A DNA stretch of 64,000 bases from CALBPI01 sp039027435. Lineage in GTDB: Bacteria; Pseudomonadota; Gammaproteobacteria; Steroidobacterales; Woeseiaceae. The notes under the pieces were generated by a model. The model did no database searches. It had not been told where the DNA came from and worked only from the letters and a program-made list of their open reading frames with translations. Positions 59,017 to 64,000 of this stretch are shown one piece after another; within the stretch, counting starts at the first letter, position 1; every line of letters starts with the position of its first letter. The DNA lies in NCBI GenBank assembly GCA_039027435.1, contig JBCCKF010000011.1, positions 62,001 to 126,000 on the forward strand, given 5' to 3'. The position numbers were made by a program, and so were the translations under genes.

Positions 59017-61164
59017 TCAAACCTGCGCGCCGTAGCGCGTTAGCAACTCGAGTTGTGCCGATAATGGTGGACGATCGGGTCCGGGTCGCAGCCGCTCGTA
59101 ACGTCCGTCCGGCAACATCTCCCACGCGCCGAGCGTATCGTCTAGATAGAGCTGCAAATCTTCATTGATGCGATTGATGTGAGACTTCCTGCGCACAGGG
59201 AAACAGGTCTCGATGCGCCGGAAGAAATTTCGATCCATCCAGTCTGCGCTGCCAAGCAACAAGACCTGACGACCGTTGTTGTGGAAACTGTACACGCGAG
59301 AGTGCTCGAGGAATCTGCCGATGATCGAACGTACTCGAATGTTCTCGGAGAGTCCGGGTACCCCCGGTCTCAGGATGCAGATGCCACGTACGATCAGATC
59401 GATCTGCACGCCTGCATTGGACGCGGCGTAGAGCGCGCTGATAATTCGCGGCTCAATCAGCGAGTTGATTTTCGCCGCGATCCTTGCGGGTTTGCCTGCC
59501 AGGGCATTGCGACGTTCCCGGCGAATATACTTCAGCAATTGGGTATGCAGCTCGAACGGCGAACTCAGCAGCTTACGGTTGCCGCCCACGTTGGTGAGAC
59601 TGGATAGGCGCATGAAGAGGTTGTGAACGTCCTGGCCAACGTCGTCCGCGGCGGTGAGTAGTCCGTAGTCGGTATACAGACGGGTAGTCTTGGGGTGGTA
59701 GTTGCCGGTGCCAAGGTGCACATAGCGTTTCAGTGCATCGCCTTCCCGGCGCACAATCAGAAGCATCTTTGCGTGCGTCTTGTAGCCAAGGACGCCGAAA
59801 ATCACGTGCGCACCTGCCTCCTGGAGTCGCGACGACAGTGCAATGTTGGCAGCCTCGTCAAAGCGTGCCATGAGTTCCACGACGACCGTGACTTCCTTGC
59901 CTGCGCGCGCTGCGGCGACCAGGTGGTCCACTACCGGGGATTGTGGGCCAGTCCGGTACAGGGTTTGTTTGATCGCGAGCACGTCTGGATCCGCTGCCGC
60001 TGCAGCCAATAAATCAATGACCGGCGCAAAGCTCTGGAACGGGTGGTGTAGCAGAACGTCTTTCTTGGCGATGGCCTCGAACGGGTTTTCCGCCACCATC
60101 AGAACTTCCGGAACGCCCGGCGTGAATGGCTGGAACTTCAGCTCAGCGCGCTGCGACGTGTCGGCGATCATCATGAGTCGGTTCAGGTTGACTGGCCCGC
60201 GCACGCGATACAGATCCGATTCGTCGAGCTCGAAGTGATCCAGTAGGAACGTGCTGAGCTCCTCCGGACATTGGTGGTCAACCTCGAGGCGGACTGCGGC
60301 ACCGTAGCGACTCGCTGCGAGCTCGCCTTCGAGGACGCGAATGAGGTCATCGACTTCCTCATCGTCGACGTACAAATCGCCATTGCGGGTGACACGGAAT
60401 TGATAACACCCATCGATGTTCAGTCCGGGAAACAGCTCTTCAACGAATTGGTGAATGACGGACGACAAAAACACATAGTCTTCGTCGCCGCACCCTTCGA
60501 TTTCGGATGGCACCCGGATCAGTCTGGGTAGTGAACGAGGTGCCTGCACCAATCCACGATGTCGGCGCCGTCCATACACGTCGCGTCCACGCAGACCCAC
60601 GATGAAGTTCAGACTCTTGTTCAGGATCTGGGGAAAGGGGCGCGATGGGTCCAGGGTCAGCGGTGTGAGTACCGGAACAACCTGTTCGTGGAAGTAGTCA
60701 TGTAGCCACTCCCGCTGTGCATCGTTCCAGGTGGAGCGACGCAGGAAGCGGATGCCCGCTGCACTGAGTGCCGGCAGCAACGTGTCGTTCAACTCCCGGT
60801 ACTGTGCCTCGACGAGCTGGTGCGCCTCGTCCGATACTGCGCGCAGCACCTCTTCCGCGGTGCGTTTGTCGGGACCGGGCGGCGAGGCGTTGATTTCCTT
60901 GCGTTGCTTGAGACCGGCAACGCGGATCTCGAAAAACTCATCGAGATTGGTGCACGAGATGCAGAGGTAGCGCAGTCGCTCCAGCAGCGGAATCTTGTCG
61001 TCGGCAGCTTGAGCCAGGACCCGCCAGTTGAATTTCAACAATCCGAGTTCGCGGTTGTAGAAGTGCTCCGGCTGCGCCAGCGCAGCTTCCGCTGTGGCCG
61101 AGGATTCGGGGTGCCTCTCCTTGTCGGGAGACCTTGTAGACGGTTTGTGCTCAAGCTCATTCAT
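59017..61164 (-). CDS. ppk1: Polyphosphate kinase 1
   Basis: 715 residues from ATG 61164; the frame open to 61281 lies inside anmK. It contains EHFYNRELGLLKFNWRVLAQ, NLDEFFEIRVAGLKQ, VTVVVELMARFDEAANIALS, the autophosphorylated His region GYKTHAKMLLIVRR, and RYVHLGTGNYHPKT. It polymerises ATP gamma-phosphate into polyphosphate. Its ATG lies within the end of anmK (8-bp overlap), and its TGA abuts the ppx TGA on the other strand. Confidence 0.96.
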   Translation of the reverse strand: MNELEHKPSTRSPDKERHPESSATAEAALAQPEHFYNRELGLLKFNWRVLAQAADDKIPLLERLRYLCISCTNLDEFFEIRVAGLKQRKEINASPPGPDKRTAEEVLRAVSDEAHQLVEAQYRELNDTLLPALSAAGIRFLRRSTWNDAQREWLHDYFHEQVVPVLTPLTLDPSRPFPQILNKSLNFIVGLRGRDVYGRRRHRGLVQAPRSLPRLIRVPSEIEGCGDEDYVFLSSVIHQFVEELFPGLNIDGCYQFRVTRNGDLYVDDEEVDDLIRVLEGELAASRYGAAVRLEVDHQCPEELSTFLLDHFELDESDLYRVRGPVNLNRLMMIADTSQRAELKFQPFTPGVPEVLMVAENPFEAIAKKDVLLHHPFQSFAPVIDLLAAAAADPDVLAIKQTLYRTGPQSPVVDHLVAAARAGKEVTVVVELMARFDEAANIALSSRLQEAGAHVIFGVLGYKTHAKMLLIVRREGDALKRYVHLGTGNYHPKTTRLYTDYGLLTAADDVGQDVHNLFMRLSSLTNVGGNRKLLSSPFELHTQLLKYIRRERRNALAGKPARIAAKINSLIEPRIISALYAASNAGVQIDLIVRGICILRPGVPGLSENIRVRSIIGRFLEHSRVYSFHNNGRQVLLLGSADWMDRNFFRRIETCFPVRRKSHINRINEDLQLYLDDTLGAWEMLPDGRYERLRPGPDRPPLSAQLELLTRYGAQV

Positions 61165-62314
61165 CGGCTTCCCCCGCCGGTGGCAGATGAATACCGCCAG
61201 CAACAATGCGTTGAGTTGCACCCGTGATCGCCCGACTGTCGATGGACTGTCGGTGCCATCGCTTCCACCCCAACCACGCAAACAGTGCGGCCTCTACGTA
61301 GTCCGGGTCGACACCCCTTTCCGCGGTGGTGCTAACGCTTGCCGGTGCGCAGACCTTTTTCAGTCTGGTCATCAGCGTCGCATTGCGGGCGCCTCCGCCA
61401 CAGATCAACACGCTATCGAAGACGCACTCGCAGTCAGCGAGGGCGCTGGCAAGCGTGGTTACGGTCAACTCAGAAAGTGTTGCCATAATATCGCGTCTTG
61501 CGTTGCGTTGTTGTGACGGGGATTCCAAACCTGCGGCGGCGAGTGTACTGAGCAGCCACTCGAGATTGAAATACTCTCGCCCGGTACTTTTCGGAAACGG
61601 CCGAGCGAAGTAGGCGTCTTTGAGCATGTGTGCGAGCAGCTGAGGGATCACGCTACCCGATGCGGCGATCTCGCCATTTGCGTCGAAAGGCAGGTCCCAT
61701 TGTCTAGCGGCCCAGACATCCATAAGTGTGTTTGCAGGACCGGTATCGAAGCCGATCGTTGGCTCATCCGGTCGAATCAGTGACAGATTGGCAATGCCAC
61801 CAAGATTGATAATCGCAAGCGTCTCGTCGTCATGCGGCAACACCGTTTCGTGAAATAGCGGCGCCAGCGGTGCACCTTGACCACCAACCGCGAGGTCGGC
61901 CGAGCGGAAGTCGGCGACTACCGGTAGACCCGTCCGAGCCGCAATGATGGCGGGATCGCCCACTTGAAGCGTGAAAGGTGACGATGCATCTGCGGCGTGG
62001 AACAGCGTCTGCCCGTGGCTCGCAACGGCGGTGATATGCAGATCGGGGTGGGCCTCGCGCAGCGCATTTGCGGCATCGGCAAAGGCCAACCCCACATCAT
62101 GATGCAGCTTCCCGGTGGTCGCTACCGTTTGCTCATGAGGCGCAGCCAGTGATGCCGCAAGGTGTTGTGCAAGGGTTGGCGGAAAAGCGAAAGTTTTCGC
62201 ATCAATAACCCGCGTGTTGCTGACATCAAACTGGACCAGCGCGGCATCGATGCCATCGCCACTAGTGCCGGAGATCAGTCCAATAAAGACCAGCGGTTCC
62301 GATGCATCGATCAT
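61157..62314 (-). CDS. anmK: Anhydro-N-acetylmuramic acid kinase
   Basis: 385 residues. The hexokinase-like fold starts FIGLISGTSGDGIDAALVQF; ATVASHGQTLFH-like AVASHGQTLFHA, LAIINLGGIANLSLI and GFDTGPANTLMD, plus a late CGGGARNATLM, complete the family signature. It phosphorylates anhMurNAc during cell-wall recycling, complementing ampD and mepM here. The stop overlaps the ppk1 start. Confidence 0.96.
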   Translation of the reverse strand: MIDASEPLVFIGLISGTSGDGIDAALVQFDVSNTRVIDAKTFAFPPTLAQHLAASLAAPHEQTVATTGKLHHDVGLAFADAANALREAHPDLHITAVASHGQTLFHAADASSPFTLQVGDPAIIAARTGLPVVADFRSADLAVGGQGAPLAPLFHETVLPHDDETLAIINLGGIANLSLIRPDEPTIGFDTGPANTLMDVWAARQWDLPFDANGEIAASGSVIPQLLAHMLKDAYFARPFPKSTGREYFNLEWLLSTLAAAGLESPSQQRNARRDIMATLSELTVTTLASALADCECVFDSVLICGGGARNATLMTRLKKVCAPASVSTTAERGVDPDYVEAALFAWLGWKRWHRQSIDSRAITGATQRIVAGGIHLPPAGEADE

Positions 62315-62325
62315 CGGGAAACCGA

Positions 62326-63741
62326 CTACAGACGGGCCGACGGCTCGTCAGTGGATTTCGCAAGCTGCGTGCGTCGATACCTTTCCAGCTCAGCCAGCAG
62401 CGGTGTGCTTACCCGCTCAAAGTCTTCGCGTTGCGACGGATCGATTGGATCTGCTTTCGGCAGTTTCACAGTCCTCGGGTTTCGGTGCACACCGTTGACG
62501 CGGTATTCGTAGTGCAGGTGTGGCCCCGTGACCATACCGGTCTTGCCGAGATAGCCGATCACCTGACCCTGTCGAACACGCTGGCCGGTGCGTTGCCCGC
62601 GCCGGAAGTTATTCAGGTGGGCGTATAACGTCGAGATGTTGCCGCCGTGCTCGAGGATCACGACGTTGCCGTAGCCGCGTTGCTGGCCACGAAACACAAT
62701 CTTGCCGTCGCCCGCAGCCTTGATTTCAGTGCCGATCGGCGCGGCGTAGTCAACACCGCGGTGCGGACGTACACGGTTGAGGACCGGGTGCAGTCGATTC
62801 GGATTGAACTGTGAGCTGATGCGGTTGAAATCGACAGGGGCGCGCAAGAACGCCTTACGCACACTGCGGCCCTCTGCATCGAAATAGTCGCTCCGTCCGG
62901 CCGCCGAAACATAACGGATGGCCTTGAAAGATTCGCCGCGGTTGATGAATTCAGCAGCCACAATCTCGCCGTCTGCAACTTTTTCGCCGTCTTGCCACTT
63001 CTCCTCGTACATCACGAGATATTCATCACCGACGCGAATGTCGTAAACGAAGTCGATGTCCCAGGCGAAGATACCTGCGACGTTCATGATGACCCGTTCG
63101 GAAATGCCGCTGGCGATGGCCGATTCGAAGAGTGAGGTTTCGATAACGCCATGGCGAATACGCTGGCGAATCTCCACCGGGCGTTCGGTCAAGTTCGCAA
63201 CAAAAGCGCCATCTGCATCACGAGAAACCTCGAGGGCCTGCTCGATGCCGAGGTTCCTGGTCATAGTCATGACGCGTCCGTTGTCATGCGTGACGATCAA
63301 CTCGTCGCCCGGTCGCAGCATTCGCAGCGATTCCTTGGCCGTATCCAGCGACGCGATGGTCATAAGGTCACCAACGCTCAGGGAGTTCCTGCGGAACAAC
63401 GCATCGAGGGTATCGCCCGATTTGATGGTGAGCTCGAGGGTTGCGTATTGCGGCGGGAGGGGTTCGGGTTCAATGACCGGCAGTGTGTCCTCGGCGACGC
63501 TCACCTGAGTCTCGCTCAAAGGTGCGGTTTCAGGTGCACTGATCGTTGGCTCTGTGGCGATCGGCGGTGCAGTAGGCGGCGGCTCGTTATTGAGAACAAT
63601 CGCGAACGCGACGAGTGCCAGAGAAAACCCCAGCCCCACGCTAAACCAGGTCAGGTGCTTCGGTAACGGATAGTTACTCGGCGCAGCGGGTCGCACAGGC
63701 GTGCTGTAGTCGTGACGAACAGGACTGGATTTACGCTGCAA
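62326..63741 (-). CDS. mepM: Murein DD-endopeptidase MepM-like (M23, with LysM-type domain)
   Basis: 471 residues. Membrane anchor at about 30-50, a Pro/Glu-rich linker, an OapA/LysM-like domain around 98-135 (LTIKSGDTLDALFRRNSLSV), then the LytM/M23 zinc domain with HRGVDYAAPIGTEIKAAGDG and the HLHYEYRVNG ligand pair. It cleaves peptide cross-links so that new glycan strands can be inserted. It lies upstream of anmK (11 bp) and is divergent from tyrS. Confidence 0.93.
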   Translation of the reverse strand: MQRKSSPVRHDYSTPVRPAAPSNYPLPKHLTWFSVGLGFSLALVAFAIVLNNEPPPTAPPIATEPTISAPETAPLSETQVSVAEDTLPVIEPEPLPPQYATLELTIKSGDTLDALFRRNSLSVGDLMTIASLDTAKESLRMLRPGDELIVTHDNGRVMTMTRNLGIEQALEVSRDADGAFVANLTERPVEIRQRIRHGVIETSLFESAIASGISERVIMNVAGIFAWDIDFVYDIRVGDEYLVMYEEKWQDGEKVADGEIVAAEFINRGESFKAIRYVSAAGRSDYFDAEGRSVRKAFLRAPVDFNRISSQFNPNRLHPVLNRVRPHRGVDYAAPIGTEIKAAGDGKIVFRGQQRGYGNVVILEHGGNISTLYAHLNNFRRGQRTGQRVRQGQVIGYLGKTGMVTGPHLHYEYRVNGVHRNPRTVKLPKADPIDPSQREDFERVSTPLLAELERYRRTQLAKSTDEPSARL

Positions 63742-63863
63742 GGCACTGTTCCTTCGAAAGTTTGCCAGATGCTAAATGCATCGCGCGATTGAGTCAAAAA
63801 GGGTCCCGATGGCGCCGATCTCACGTATCATCGCGAGCGGGACGCTGAAGTACTGCGAGAGAC

Positions 63864-64000
63864 ATGTCTGAAACTGAGCAACTTGCCGAATTGCAGCGCG
63901 GCTGCGAGGAGATCCTGCCGGATGGCGGGCTCGCCAAGCGCCTTGCGACGGGGAAGCCGCTGAAGATCAAAGCTGGGTTCGATCCCACCGCGCCAGACCT
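63864..64000 (+). CDS. tyrS: Tyrosyl-tRNA synthetase, N-terminal fragment
   Basis: Open frame from ATG 63864 off the right edge; 45 complete codons are visible. It reads MSETEQLAELQRGCEEILPD and then KPLKIKAGFDPTAPDL, the start of the class I catalytic domain of the TyrS group found next to mepM-anmK. The 122-bp gap to mepM holds the divergent promoters and a small GATGC-TAAAT-GCATC inverted repeat at 63768-63782. Confidence 0.9.
   Translation, partial: MSETEQLAELQRGCEEILPDGGLAKRLATGKPLKIKAGFDPTAPD

Noticed and set aside
1..64000. Defence system, prophage, insertion sequence, CRISPR array, tRNA or rRNA
   Set aside because: No integrase, transposase, repeat-spacer pattern, Cas protein or cloverleaf was found; gene content is conserved chromosomal backbone.

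Overview
The window looks like ordinary chromosomal backbone of a free-living gammaproteobacterium. The evidence is its LPS genes (heptosyltransferase, Kdo kinase KdkA, LpxL-type acyltransferases), the gshB-tonB-algH-ruvX-pyrB block next to pilGHIJ-chpA, and the tyrS|mepM-anmK and erpA-ppx neighbourhoods. No IS element, prophage, CRISPR array, tRNA or rRNA was seen. Genes are tightly packed, and many convergent pairs overlap at their stop codons.

Layout. 1-3.3 kb: LPS core and lipid A genes (partial GT9, kdkA, two translationally coupled lpxL paralogues). 3.4-10.8 kb: htpX, a secreted M14-type deacylase, a DUF4332 protein, an L,D-transpeptidase with an intrinsic terminator inside its first codons, ppnN, three small unrecognised ORFs, and htpG. 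10.8-18.7 kb: an osmolyte ABC importer with fused binding protein and permease, msrB plus an FKBP lipoprotein, small envelope proteins (TonB-C-like, OmpA-like, coiled-coil/HhH), and an antiporter-hydrolase-TerB operon. 18.7-21.9 kb: HU-like protein, DUF4426 lipoprotein, YggT, ProC, YggS. 22-25.3 kb: three tandem PilT/PilU-type ATPases. 25.3-30.3 kb: gshB-apbE-tonB-algH-ruvX-pyrB on the minus strand. 30.4-40 kb: Pil-Chp chemosensory operon (pilG, pilH, pilI, pilJ, a 1913-residue ChpA, a ChpC-like CheW). 40-47.5 kb: rsmE, ampD-ampE-btuF, a PduO-type adenosyltransferase, btuB behind a clear cobalamin riboswitch, a HisN-like phosphatase, and a BtuD-like ATPase. 47.6-54.7 kb: a candidate sigma-54 small RNA, a propeller/amidohydrolase-like protein lacking its metal ligands, a CPxCG protein, pdxH, a gamma-glutamyltransferase, a His/Arg-rich secreted protein, a DUF484-GGDEF cyclase and the BtuC-like permease. 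54.7-64 kb: rppH, hemJ, DUF6776, bactofilin, erpA, ppx, ppk1, anmK, mepM and the start of tyrS.

Functional themes. Twitching motility is represented by both its motors (pilT, pilU, a second pilU) and its chemosensory controller. B12 salvage has a receptor, periplasmic binding protein, permease, ATPase and adenosyltransferase scattered over about 12 kb. Peptidoglycan turnover and recycling genes are ampD, ampE, anmK, mepM and an L,D-transpeptidase. Polyphosphate synthesis and degradation genes lie tail to tail.

The most unusual signal is between 47.56 and 47.79 kb on the minus strand. There a textbook -24/-12 promoter is followed by about 190 nt without a convincing ORF, several AAnAAnAA motifs and a strong terminator. 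This is the architecture of the CrcZ/CrcY family of Hfq/Crc-titrating RNAs. That identification is inference and was not tested by any search.
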